Below are positions 1 through 6,004 of a DNA stretch of 11,990 nucleotides, one piece after another. Location: assembly GCA_051881655.1 (NCBI GenBank), contig JBJEQH010000134.1:1-11990 (forward strand), read 5' to 3'. The notes beneath the pieces were generated by a model. The model saw nothing but the letters and a program-made list of their open reading frames with translations. It had not been told where the DNA came from and made no database searches. Made by a program: the position numbers and the translations under genes. The first letter of the stretch is position 1. Every line of letters starts with the position of its first letter. Source of the stretch: Heritagella sp051881655 (GTDB taxonomy: Bacteria > Bacillota > Clostridia > Oscillospirales > Acutalibacteraceae).

Positions 1-67
1 GCCTTCACTGAAGATAAGGATTTTTCCCCTTCTCCTCTCACAACCCCTTTTTTCTTCGGCGTTTTTG

Positions 68-76
68 TGGTATGGT
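68..76 (+). promoter_or_regulatory. Extended -10 promoter for the small membrane ORF
   Basis: A TGG followed by TATGGT (71-76) forms an extended -10 element of the TGnTATAAT type. No good -35 is present; the position 17 bp upstream is only a T run. Extended -10 promoters tolerate a weak -35. The element sits about 55 bp before the GTG of the small ORF at 130. Bases 1-67 contain no gene that I can support. Confidence 0.4.
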
Positions 77-129
77 AAAGAAGAAAAAAGATACGCCTGT
101 ACGACTGTAAGGAAAGGAAGCCGATCCCT

Positions 130-249
130 GTGAAGAAAAAGTATTCGTATAATCCCCGGCGGCGGATGCTGTTTATCCGCGTAACCGCCATTGTGCTGGC
201 CGTTCTGATCGCCCTGACCGCCTTCTCGGCCCTGATCTTCGGAATGTGA
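130..249 (+). CDS. Small single-span membrane protein of unknown function (39 aa)
   Basis: I do not recognise this protein. It is a 39-codon GTG-start ORF with an AAGGAAAGGAAG ribosome site 9 bases upstream (109-120). The N-terminus is strongly basic (residues 2-12 hold six Lys/Arg). A single hydrophobic helix covers about residues 16-38, ending at the stop. Charge distribution predicts an N-in orientation with almost no extracellular tail. It stands alone as a transcription unit: an extended -10 lies upstream and an intrinsic terminator about 35 bp downstream, with the zinc importer promoter beyond that. Support for its being real comes from the ribosome site, the clean membrane-protein composition and its own terminator. 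It could be a membrane-tethered regulator or a subunit of a larger complex, but nothing here shows which. Confidence 0.6.
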   Translation: MKKKYSYNPRRRMLFIRVTAIVLAVLIALTAFSALIFGM

Positions 250-284
250 CCGCCCCTTTTATCCCAAAGCCCGTGCCCACCCCG

Positions 285-319
285 GCCAAAACGGTTTTCC
301 CGTTTTGGCTTTTCTTTTT
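285..319 (+). terminator. Intrinsic terminator after the small membrane ORF
   Basis: A perfect 10-bp stem, GCCAAAACGG (285-294) with CCGTTTTGGC (300-309), encloses a 5-nt loop. It is followed directly by a T-rich tract, TTTTCTTTTT (310-319). It ends the small ORF transcript before the zinc importer promoter. Confidence 0.8.
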
Positions 320-334
320 GCCGGCGCGGCCCCA

Positions 335-363
335 TTGACAAACTGCCATAAATCCTGTATCCT
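335..363 (+). promoter_or_regulatory. Sigma-A promoter of the zinc importer operon
   Basis: The -35 is a consensus TTGACA (335-340). A 17-bp spacer leads to TATCCT (358-363) as a weak -10. The predicted start point at about 370 falls inside the dyad operator at 367-387, the arrangement expected for a metal-repressed promoter. Confidence 0.65.
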
Positions 364-366
364 TAC

Positions 367-387
367 TATTGCAAACGATTTGCAATA
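367..387 (+). promoter_or_regulatory. Candidate Zur/Fur-family operator
   Basis: This is a perfect inverted repeat with 9-bp arms, TATTGCAAA (367-375) and TTTGCAATA (379-387), around a CGA spacer. It lies directly downstream of the -10 and covers the likely transcription start of the metal importer operon. AT-rich dyads of about 19-21 bp are typical of Fur-family repressors, and Zur is the family member that controls znuABC. The assignment to Zur is inferred from the operon it controls. The arms differ from the B. subtilis Zur box as I know it (TCGTAAT-type arms). Confidence 0.65.
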
Positions 388-400
388 ACGGAGGATCCCT

Positions 401-1351
401 ATGAACCGACTGTTCCAAAAGGGCACCGCACTGTTCCTTGCGGTGCTGCTTCTTTTCTCCTCCTCCGGCTGCGCGAAACGCACAGCGGACCGGGAGGAGG
501 ATTTTTCTATTGTCGCATCCTTTTATCCCATGTATATCATGCTGCTGAACATCACCGACGGCGTCGAGGGCGTGCGGGTCCATGTGATGGCCCAGCAGCA
601 CACCGGCTGCCTGCATGATTACCAGCTGCAGAACAGCGATATGCAGGAGCTGACACAGGCCGATGTCTTTGTGATCAATGGCGCCGGGATGGAGAGTTTT
701 CTGGATCGCGTGACCGCACAGCTACCCGATCTTCCCGTGATTACCGCCAGCGAGGGGATCCCCCTGCTGGAGGAGGACCACGACCACGGGGACGATCATG
801 ACCATGAAGAGGGCCATGAGGAGGAAGAAGAGGGAAACCCCCACATCTGGGTCAGCATTCACGGCGCACAGGAAGAGGTGGAGACCATTACCCGGGGGCT
901 GATGGAGCTGGACCCCGAACATGCACGGGAGTACCGGCAAAATGCCGACGGGTATCTGGAAAAGCTGAGGGCGCTGGAAACGGAGATGCATGAAGCACTG
1001 GATCCTTACGCCGGAACCTCGATTGTCACCTTTCACGAGGCGTTTCCCTATTTTGCCCAGGAGTTCGGGCTGAATATCCGGGCCGTTGTCAACCGGGAAC
1101 CGGAGAGCCAGCCCAGTACCCGGGAAATCGCCGGAACCATCGACCTGATCCGGGAAAGCCGGGTGAAAGCGGTGTTCGCCGAGCCCCAGTATAACACCGA
1201 TACCGCCCGGCTGATTTCGCAGGAGAGCGGCGTGCCGTTCTATCTGTTGGATCCCTGCACCTCCGGTGCCATGGAGAAGGACGCCTACCTTACGGCCATG
1301 CGGGAGAACATGAAAATTTTACAGGCAGCTTTCGGAGGTGAAGAACCATGA
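401..1351 (+). CDS. znuA: Zinc (or manganese) ABC transporter, substrate-binding lipoprotein
   Basis: This is the cluster A-I metal-binding lipoprotein that captures Zn2+ (possibly Mn2+) outside the membrane and hands it to the ZnuB permease. It starts at ATG 401, 6 bases after GGAGG (390-394). A signal peptide ends in a lipobox, Ser-Ser-Gly-Cys, with lipidated Cys24. The expected ligand series is present: His72 in the LHDY segment, His148 in NPHIW, His212 in TFHEAF, and an acidic ligand at Asp284 (LLDP). Between the first two ligands, residues 124-144 form a loop rich in His, Asp and Glu, a feature that favours zinc over manganese in this family. Length (316 aa) is normal. The stop overlaps the start of the ATPase gene, so the two are translationally coupled. 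Specificity for zinc is likely but not proven by sequence. AdcA-like and MntA/PsaA-like proteins are the alternatives. Confidence 0.9.
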   Translation: MNRLFQKGTALFLAVLLLFSSSGCAKRTADREEDFSIVASFYPMYIMLLNITDGVEGVRVHVMAQQHTGCLHDYQLQNSDMQELTQADVFVINGAGMESFLDRVTAQLPDLPVITASEGIPLLEEDHDHGDDHDHEEGHEEEEEGNPHIWVSIHGAQEEVETITRGLMELDPEHAREYRQNADGYLEKLRALETEMHEALDPYAGTSIVTFHEAFPYFAQEFGLNIRAVVNREPESQPSTREIAGTIDLIRESRVKAVFAEPQYNTDTARLISQESGVPFYLLDPCTSGAMEKDAYLTAMRENMKILQAAFGGEEP

Positions 1352-2118
1352 ACCCTGTTTCTCACGAGCACTGCCGCTGCAGTGTGGAAATTCAAAACCT
1401 GACCGTAAAAAAACACGGCAGCGTCATTTTGCAGGATATCAACCTGTCGGTCCACCACGCGCAGATTCTGGCCCTGATCGGCCGCAACGGTGCGGGCAAA
1501 TCCACCCTGCTGAAGGCACTCCTGGGCCGCATCCCCTACGAGGGCACGGTCCTGTACCGCGACCACGAGGGAAAAGTGATCTCCAACCCCCACATTGGGT
1601 ATGTGCCGCAGCACCTGTCCTTTGACCGTTCAGCGCCGGTCACGGTGTGCGATCTGTTGTGCGCGGGCCTGCAGCGCCGCCCCGTGTGGCTGCGCCCCAA
1701 AAAAGCCATGCGCGAAAAGGCCGCCGCCATGCTGCACACCGTGGGGGCCCGGGATTCCCTGCTCAGCCAGCGGCTGGGCAACCTGTCGGGCGGTGAATTG
1801 CAGCGGGTTCTGCTAGCCTTTGCCCTGGAGCCCATGCCCGACCTGCTGCTGCTGGATGAACCGGTTTCCGCCATGGACCGCCCGGGTATCCGGCAGTTTT
1901 ATGAGCTGGTCACCTCTCTGCGGGAGGAATACCACATGCCGGTCATCCTGGTTTCCCACGACCTGTCCCATGTGCAGAAATATGCCTCCCGGGTGGCACT
2001 GCTGGACCAGACCATCCTGCTGGAGGGCGAGACGGAGGAAGTGCTGTGCTCGGAGGAAGTACGGGAGACCTTTGGGCTGCCGGCCGGCCTGTTCCGTGAG
2101 AAAGGAGGCGAGGCCTGA
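1348..2118 (+). CDS. znuC: Zinc ABC transporter ATP-binding protein
   Basis: This is the cytoplasmic ATPase of the metal importer. It has all the ABC motifs: Walker A GRNGAGKS (45-52), a Q-loop near Gln89, signature LSGGELQR (147-154), Walker B ending in LLLLDEP (167-173), and the switch His205 in VSHDLS. Length (256 aa) is typical of ZnuC. ATG 1348 overlaps the znuA stop (ATGA), with GGAGG at 1334-1338. Its own stop overlaps the znuB start. The N-terminus is odd: residues 6-11 read HEHCRC, a short His/Cys cluster ahead of the first beta strand that could bind metal. I believe similar His/Cys-rich N-termini occur in some clostridial relatives, but I cannot confirm that here. Confidence 0.9.
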   Translation: MNPVSHEHCRCSVEIQNLTVKKHGSVILQDINLSVHHAQILALIGRNGAGKSTLLKALLGRIPYEGTVLYRDHEGKVISNPHIGYVPQHLSFDRSAPVTVCDLLCAGLQRRPVWLRPKKAMREKAAAMLHTVGARDSLLSQRLGNLSGGELQRVLLAFALEPMPDLLLLDEPVSAMDRPGIRQFYELVTSLREEYHMPVILVSHDLSHVQKYASRVALLDQTILLEGETEEVLCSEEVRETFGLPAGLFREKGGEA

Positions 2119-2969
2119 TGGATATTCTCTACTCGGTTTTGGATACGCTTCTCCCCTTTGACTGGGCCGAATACGCCTTTATGAAAAATGCCCTGCTGGC
2201 CGTTCTGCTGATTACCCCGCTGTTCGGGCTGGTGGGCACGGTGGTGGTCAGCAACCGGATGTCCTTTTTCAGTGATGCCCTGGGGCACTGTGCGCTGACC
2301 GGCATTGCGGTGGGCGTGATGATGGGCATTGACAATTATATGATCTCGATGCTGGGATTTGCCCTGCTGTTTGCCCTGCTGATCTCCGCCGTACTGGAAA
2401 CCGGCACCTCTTCCTCCGATACGGTTATCGGCGTTTTCTCCTCCACGGGAATGGCGCTGGGCATTGTCCTGCTGTCCGCATTCGGCGGCTTTTCCAAGTA
2501 CTCCTCGTACCTGGTGGGCGATATTCTCACGGTACAGCCGGAGGAAATTCTCCTTCTGTTCCTGCTGCTTCTGGCGGTGATTCTTCTGTGGATTTTCTTT
2601 TATAACCCCCTGCTGCTCACCGGTCTGAACGAAGATCTGGCCGCGGGGAAAAACATCCGGGTCCGCTTTGTGTCCCGTCTGTTCTCCGTGGTGGTGGCGG
2701 TCATTGTCACCGTCTCCATCAAATGGGTGGGCATTCTGATCATCAATTCGCTTCTGGTACTGCCCGCCGCCACGGCGCGCAACGTGGCCCGCAGCAGCCG
2801 CTCGTACCTGTTTTTCAGCGTGCTGGTCTCCATGGTGGCCGGGATCAGTGGATTGATCCTGTCGTACTATCTGGGCACCTCGGCGGGGGGCACCATCGTG
2901 CTGATTTCGGCCCTTCTGTTCTTTCTGTCGTGGATCGGCGGAAAGTTGGCAGGGAGGGCCCGGCATTGA
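2118..2969 (+). CDS. znuB: Zinc ABC transporter permease
   Basis: This is a polytopic ABC-3 family permease (283 aa) forming the membrane channel for the metal delivered by ZnuA. It starts at ATG 2118, sharing one base with the znuC stop, with AAAGGAGG 9 bases upstream. About eight hydrophobic helices are visible. Family hallmarks are the SNRMSFFSDALGH segment near residue 45-57, the FSSTGMALG segment in the middle, and the WVGILIINSLLVLPAATARN segment in the C-terminal half. It is the last gene of the three-gene operon. No T-tailed terminator follows, so some transcripts may read into the VOC gene. Confidence 0.9.
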   Translation: MDILYSVLDTLLPFDWAEYAFMKNALLAVLLITPLFGLVGTVVVSNRMSFFSDALGHCALTGIAVGVMMGIDNYMISMLGFALLFALLISAVLETGTSSSDTVIGVFSSTGMALGIVLLSAFGGFSKYSSYLVGDILTVQPEEILLLFLLLLAVILLWIFFYNPLLLTGLNEDLAAGKNIRVRFVSRLFSVVVAVIVTVSIKWVGILIINSLLVLPAATARNVARSSRSYLFFSVLVSMVAGISGLILSYYLGTSAGGTIVLISALLFFLSWIGGKLAGRARH

Positions 2970-2979
2970 GATTTCCCTC

Positions 2980-3008
2980 TTGCACGGGAAGACCTTTCCC
3001 GATACAAT
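2980..3008 (+). promoter_or_regulatory. Sigma-A promoter for the VOC gene
   Basis: TTGCAC (2980-2985), a 17-bp spacer and TACAAT (3003-3008) make a good sigma-A promoter right after the znuB stop. The VOC gene can therefore be expressed independently of the zinc operon. Confidence 0.7.
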
Positions 3009-3019
3009 AGGAGGAGAAA

Positions 3020-3038
3020 GCGCTTTTCGAAAAAGCGC
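3020..3038 (+). repeat. 8-bp inverted repeat in the VOC leader
   Basis: GCGCTTTT (3020-3027) and AAAAGCGC (3031-3038) form a perfect dyad around CGA, just after the predicted transcript start. There is no T-run after it, so it is not a normal terminator. It may be a 5' stabilising hairpin or a repressor site. Confidence 0.5.
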
Positions 3039-3058
3039 ATCTGAAAGGAGCCATTTTT

Positions 3059-3463
3059 ATGGAAAAACTGATTACCGGAATGCACCACGTTGCCATTTGC
3101 GCCTGCGGCGAGGAGAGCTTCCGCCGTGCGGTGGCATTTTACACCGAAAAACTGGGAATGACACTGGTGCGCACCTGGGGCGAAGGCGACAAGAGCACGG
3201 CCATGGTGGACTGCGGCGGCACCATGCTGGAGATCTTCTCCTATGCTGACACGGACGAACCCCAGTCCGGCAGTGTGCTTCATTTTGCCCTGCGCTGCGC
3301 TGATGTGGATAAAGTTCTGCAGATTGCCGTGGAAAACGGATGCCCCGTTACAATGGAGCCCACGGATATCTGCATTCCCTCCAATCCGCCGTTCCCGGCA
3401 CGCATTGCTTTCTTCATCGGGCCCACCGGCGAGGAAGTGGAGCTGTTCTGCGAAAAGGGATAA
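3059..3463 (+). CDS. VOC/glyoxalase-fold metalloprotein
   Basis: A 134-residue vicinal oxygen chelate protein. Two beta-alpha-beta-beta-beta units are visible: residues 6-62 and 73-132. The four canonical metal-ligand positions are filled: His10 (MHHVA), Glu58 (MLEIF), His75 (LHFAL) and Glu128 (EVELF). This is the His-Glu-His-Glu pattern of lactoylglutathione lyase and methylmalonyl-CoA epimerase relatives. A single-domain protein of this size would act as a dimer. The substrate cannot be read from the sequence. Glyoxalase I-like, epimerase or resistance functions are all possible. Start ATG 3059 has AAAGGAG (3044-3050) 8 bases upstream. It follows the zinc importer but has its own promoter, so a link to zinc is only suggestive. 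Confidence 0.8.
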   Translation: MEKLITGMHHVAICACGEESFRRAVAFYTEKLGMTLVRTWGEGDKSTAMVDCGGTMLEIFSYADTDEPQSGSVLHFALRCADVDKVLQIAVENGCPVTMEPTDICIPSNPPFPARIAFFIGPTGEEVELFCEKG

Positions 3464-3490
3464 TTCACCCTTTCCGTATCACTAAAAAAG

Positions 3491-3547
3491 AAAACCAGAG
3501 CGTTCCCCGGCCGGGTAGGGCACAGGGTCCGCTCTGGTTTTTTCTTT
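3491..3547. terminator. Bidirectional intrinsic terminator
   Basis: A perfect 12-bp stem, AAAACCAGAGCG (3491-3502) with CGCTCTGGTTTT (3530-3541), is flanked by T-runs on both strands. It ends the VOC transcript on plus and the signal peptidase operon on minus. Confidence 0.85.
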
Positions 3548-3571
3548 TGGATCATCGTGGGCTCTGGCGCT

Positions 3572-3994
3572 TTAGTATCCATGCAGCCACAGGATGAACC
3601 AACCCGCATCCGGGAGGGTTCCGGTCACCCGGCCCAGCACCTGCTCCTTCTCCACCGGGTGCAGATCGGGGGCATTATTGGCATCTCCCTGAGTGATAAA
3701 CGTGTCGCCGTCCTTCTCCACGATGCGGTGGATCACGGTACATCCGTCGCTCTGATACTGGATGACATCGCCCACCTCCAACTCAGTGGGGTCCGTCCGG
3801 CAGAAAATCACCACATCCCCGGCACCGATGGCGGGCTCCATACTGCCGGTGGCCACTACCACCGGATACGCGGGCAGCCACCCGGCAAAGAAGGCAACGA
3901 TCAGGCCGAGCAGGACAAAAAGGGCCGTCCATCCTGCGAAAGCCGGAATTCTATGGGGGTTTTCATCTGTTTGCGGGATTCTCTGTTCTTCCAT
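3572..3994 (-). CDS. sipW: SipW-like (ER-type) signal peptidase I
   Basis: A membrane signal peptidase of the ER/SipW type, which removes signal peptides from TasA/CalY-like secreted proteins. I place the start at ATG 3994, where GGAGGA (4006-4001 on minus) lies 6 bases upstream. A longer GTG start at 4024 has no comparable site. From this start (140 aa), one hydrophobic helix spans about residues 20-39. The catalytic Ser51 is in TGSMEP. His89 in VIHRI replaces the lysine of bacterial LepB-type enzymes. Asp104 is in the conserved TQGDANN box. All three ER-type hallmarks are intact. The gene is last in its operon, 13 bases after the stop of one probable substrate gene. The protein is shorter than B. 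subtilis SipW (about 190 aa) and ends before the C-terminal membrane segment common in the family. Confidence 0.85.
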   Translation of the reverse strand: MEEQRIPQTDENPHRIPAFAGWTALFVLLGLIVAFFAGWLPAYPVVVATGSMEPAIGAGDVVIFCRTDPTELEVGDVIQYQSDGCTVIHRIVEKDGDTFITQGDANNAPDLHPVEKEQVLGRVTGTLPDAGWFILWLHGY

Positions 3995-4007
3995 TTTTGT
4001 TCCTCCG

Positions 4008-4595
4008 TCAGGATTTATGGGCACAGCGCCGGCGCAGCAGCAGGAACAGGATCAGTGATCCCGCCGCCAACAGGCAGAGCCCCAGGGTAGGAAAACGGTC
4101 GCCGGTTTCGGGGGCCGTCCCGTCCGCCTGATAGATTAGGCTGAGGGCAAAGCTGCCGTCTGCCTGCAAAATATCATCGGCCGCATCGGGATCCACCTGC
4201 GCCACAATGGTGAGAGTGCATCTCTCCCCCGGTGCCAAGATCTCCCCGGTATCCGAATCGGAAATTCCGAAAGAGACCCGAATTTCCTGCGGGGTGTCAT
4301 CCTGCTGCCGCACCTGAGAGAGGACGGCGGCGCTGCTGCCACGGTTCTCCACCGTCAGGGTGAATCGTGCCCAGGCACCGGGGCAGGAGAACCCGGCTTC
4401 CATCAAAGCCCGCTGTTCGTCCTCCCTTTCCGCACGGGCCGTGGCACCGGCACTGGCATCCGCCGAAACGCCGGTGATCACCACATCCGCACTGCCGGTG
4501 ACCTCCATACCGGAGGCCGCCAGAACTCTGGGAAAACCGAAGGCCAGTATCAGCATGGCCAGCAAAGCCGCCGGAAGATGTTTCAAAATTTTCAA
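4008..4595 (-). CDS. Secreted TasA/CalY-related protein with LPXTG-like C-terminus
   Basis: A 195-aa exported protein. The start is TTG 4595, 6 bases after a GGGGGG ribosome site (4607-4602 on minus). A signal peptide covers residues 1-27. The junction beyond it (AASG then VTGS) resembles that of the upstream gene product (LASW then ITGS). A beta-rich domain at about 69-155 is clearly paralogous to the C-terminal domain of that protein, with shared GAWA, TVxN and PGExCT motifs. The C-terminus looks like a cell-wall sorting signal: APETG (161-165), a hydrophobic helix (about 168-187), then RRR and a short basic tail. The first motif residue is Ala, not Leu, so sortase anchoring is probable rather than certain. 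Plain membrane anchoring is the alternative. No sortase gene is in the window. It is the middle gene of the operon. Confidence 0.7.
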   Translation of the reverse strand: MKILKHLPAALLAMLILAFGFPRVLAASGMEVTGSADVVITGVSADASAGATARAEREDEQRALMEAGFSCPGAWARFTLTVENRGSSAAVLSQVRQQDDTPQEIRVSFGISDSDTGEILAPGERCTLTIVAQVDPDAADDILQADGSFALSLIYQADGTAPETGDRFPTLGLCLLAAGSLILFLLLRRRCAHKS

Positions 4596-4626
4596 GCCTG
4601 TCCCCCCGTTTTCTTATCGCAGCCGG

Positions 4627-5664
4627 TCAGCTGTGACTGTGGCTGGCCGCAGGGGCGGGCTCTACGGAAATCTGTCCATAGGGCAGCGTAATGGTCAGGC
4701 TGCCGCTGGCATCCAGGTCACCGGTGACGGTATCGGGCACTTTCACCACAAAGATGATGGTACAGCTCTCACCGGGCTTTACAACTTCCGCTTCCAGGTC
4801 GGGCTTATCGAGCACCAGCTGGTCGCTGTCTGTTTCCAGCTCGATTACCGCATCCGACAGGTTCGCGTCCACCGTGCCGTTGTTGGTCACGGTGATGGAA
4901 TACTGAGCCCAGGCGCCGGGCAGCGTGAAAGCCACATCGGCAAAGGAGACCTCGGTGTCGGTATAGGAGACTGCGTTCTGCGCATCAACCCCGACAACCT
5001 CCGTCTTTTCCACCATGGAAGCGATGGTGAAATTATAGCTGCCGTTCATGTTGGGAGAAAGATAGCACAGCGTGTAGTTCTGCCAGGTTTCGGGATACAG
5101 TTCTTTCACCAATGCCGTGGTGTCGCGGAGCAGGCCATCTACCATTTTTGCCTGAATGACAGACAGCTCGGGTTTAGGGGTTCCCGTATAATTTCCGATG
5201 TATGCTTTCAGGTGATCGGAAATGGTCACCGTGCTCTCGTCAGCCACGATGGTGTTGAAATCCTCTTTTGACCAGGTGTTAATGTCATTGATGTCATATT
5301 TCTCGGTATCTACCGCGTAATAGCGGGTCACAAAGCTCAGATCCTCGTCGGACTGTGTTCCCACCAGATCAAAATCGTCCACAGATTTCTGGGCGCCGAT
5401 AACGGCAACAATCAGAGCATCCGACTTCACGCCGGTGCGCTCCAGCTCATAGGAGGTCACTTCTTTCGAGGCAGAGGCCCCGGTGGAAAGCTGCAGGCCG
5501 GCATCGGTGACGGATACATCCCACTTACCGGCGGCGCTGACACTGCCGCTGCCGGTGATGGTGGTCTGCCACGAGGCCAGGCCGATGCTCATAACCGAGA
5601 CGGCGGTGACGGCACACAGCGTGAGGGCTGTGACAATCCGGCTTTTCTTCCATTTTTTCATCAT
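4627..5664 (-). CDS. TasA/CalY-like SipW-dependent secreted protein
   Basis: A 345-aa secreted protein of the SipW-dependent signal-peptide type. The start is ATG 5664: AAGGAG (5676-5671 on minus) lies 6 bases upstream, and the upstream ATG at 5691 has no such site. The N-terminus is MMKKWKK, followed by a hydrophobic segment (10-30) rich in Ala and Val. Predicted cleavage is near LAS/W at about 30-31. The mature part opens with ITGSGSVSAAGKWDV, the pattern seen at the start of TasA/camelysin-like proteins. The middle (about 50-230) has no match I recognise. The C-terminal domain (about 246-332) is shared with the next gene product. The tail is Pro/Ala/His/Ser rich without a sorting signal. 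By family it would be a fibre or matrix component. Which of these it is cannot be told from sequence. Confidence 0.75.
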   Translation of the reverse strand: MMKKWKKSRIVTALTLCAVTAVSVMSIGLASWQTTITGSGSVSAAGKWDVSVTDAGLQLSTGASASKEVTSYELERTGVKSDALIVAVIGAQKSVDDFDLVGTQSDEDLSFVTRYYAVDTEKYDINDINTWSKEDFNTIVADESTVTISDHLKAYIGNYTGTPKPELSVIQAKMVDGLLRDTTALVKELYPETWQNYTLCYLSPNMNGSYNFTIASMVEKTEVVGVDAQNAVSYTDTEVSFADVAFTLPGAWAQYSITVTNNGTVDANLSDAVIELETDSDQLVLDKPDLEAEVVKPGESCTIIFVVKVPDTVTGDLDASGSLTITLPYGQISVEPAPAASHSHS

Positions 5665-5729
5665 ACAGAACTCCTTTACATGTAAAATCATGGCGGGCAG
5701 CGGAGAGTTTCCGCCCCAACGCCTCTTTG

Positions 5730-5758
5730 ATTATCCCTGTCCCATGTAAAGTCCAAAA
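5730..5758 (-). promoter_or_regulatory. Possible promoter of the SipW operon
   Basis: On the minus strand, GATAAT (5735-5730) could be a -10. TTTTGG (5758-5753) lies at 17 bp, while TTGGAC (5756-5751) lies at only 15 bp. Neither pairing is ideal. It is the best candidate I see in the region that diverges from citrate synthase. Confidence 0.35.
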
Positions 5759-5786
5759 CCGAAGACGTGAAAATTCGACGTAAATT

Positions 5787-5800
5787 GCAGGTACACCTGC
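5787..5800. repeat. GCAGGT-AC-ACCTGC dyad in the divergent intergenic region
   Basis: A perfect 6-bp inverted repeat with a 2-bp spacer, about 30 bp upstream of the candidate SipW-operon -35. It could be a regulator binding site. The stretch 5665-6004 otherwise holds only promoter signals and AT-rich DNA. I see no convincing small gene in it. Confidence 0.35.
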
Positions 5801-5924
5801 TTTCCTCCGGCGTGCGCGTTTCCCAGATTTGAGAAAAAAAGTCGGTTTTGATCTGAAAATTTCGCTTTTTTACACATTCCTCTCTTTCTGTTCACAATTT
5901 CTCTTTTTTTCCGTTTCGGTTTTA

Positions 5925-5933
5925 TGATATGAT
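5925..5933 (+). promoter_or_regulatory. Extended -10 promoter of citrate synthase
   Basis: TGA followed by TATGAT (5928-5933) matches an extended -10. The position 17 bp upstream is a T-run rather than a -35 consensus. The leader downstream contains a small GC dyad, TGGGCG-CC-CGCCCA (5964-5977), just before the ribosome site. Confidence 0.55.
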
Positions 5934-6004
5934 AAAGAATAAAAATAGGGGTTTGTGAACCGCTGGGCGCCCGCCCACCCAATTATGTGAAGGAGGAAAT
6001 GTTT

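Noticed and set aside
780..835. GAC/CAT/GAG-rich stretch in znuA as a DNA repeat
   Set aside because: It encodes the His/Asp/Glu-rich metal-binding loop that is common in ZnuA proteins, so it is explained by protein function.
3020..3038. Hairpin behind znuB considered as the znu terminator
   Set aside because: It has no U-run and lies downstream of the VOC promoter, so it belongs to the VOC leader.
4360..5271. A 303-codon plus-strand frame across the SipW operon
   Set aside because: It spans two minus-strand genes that have good starts and ribosome sites, and its own product shows no domain.
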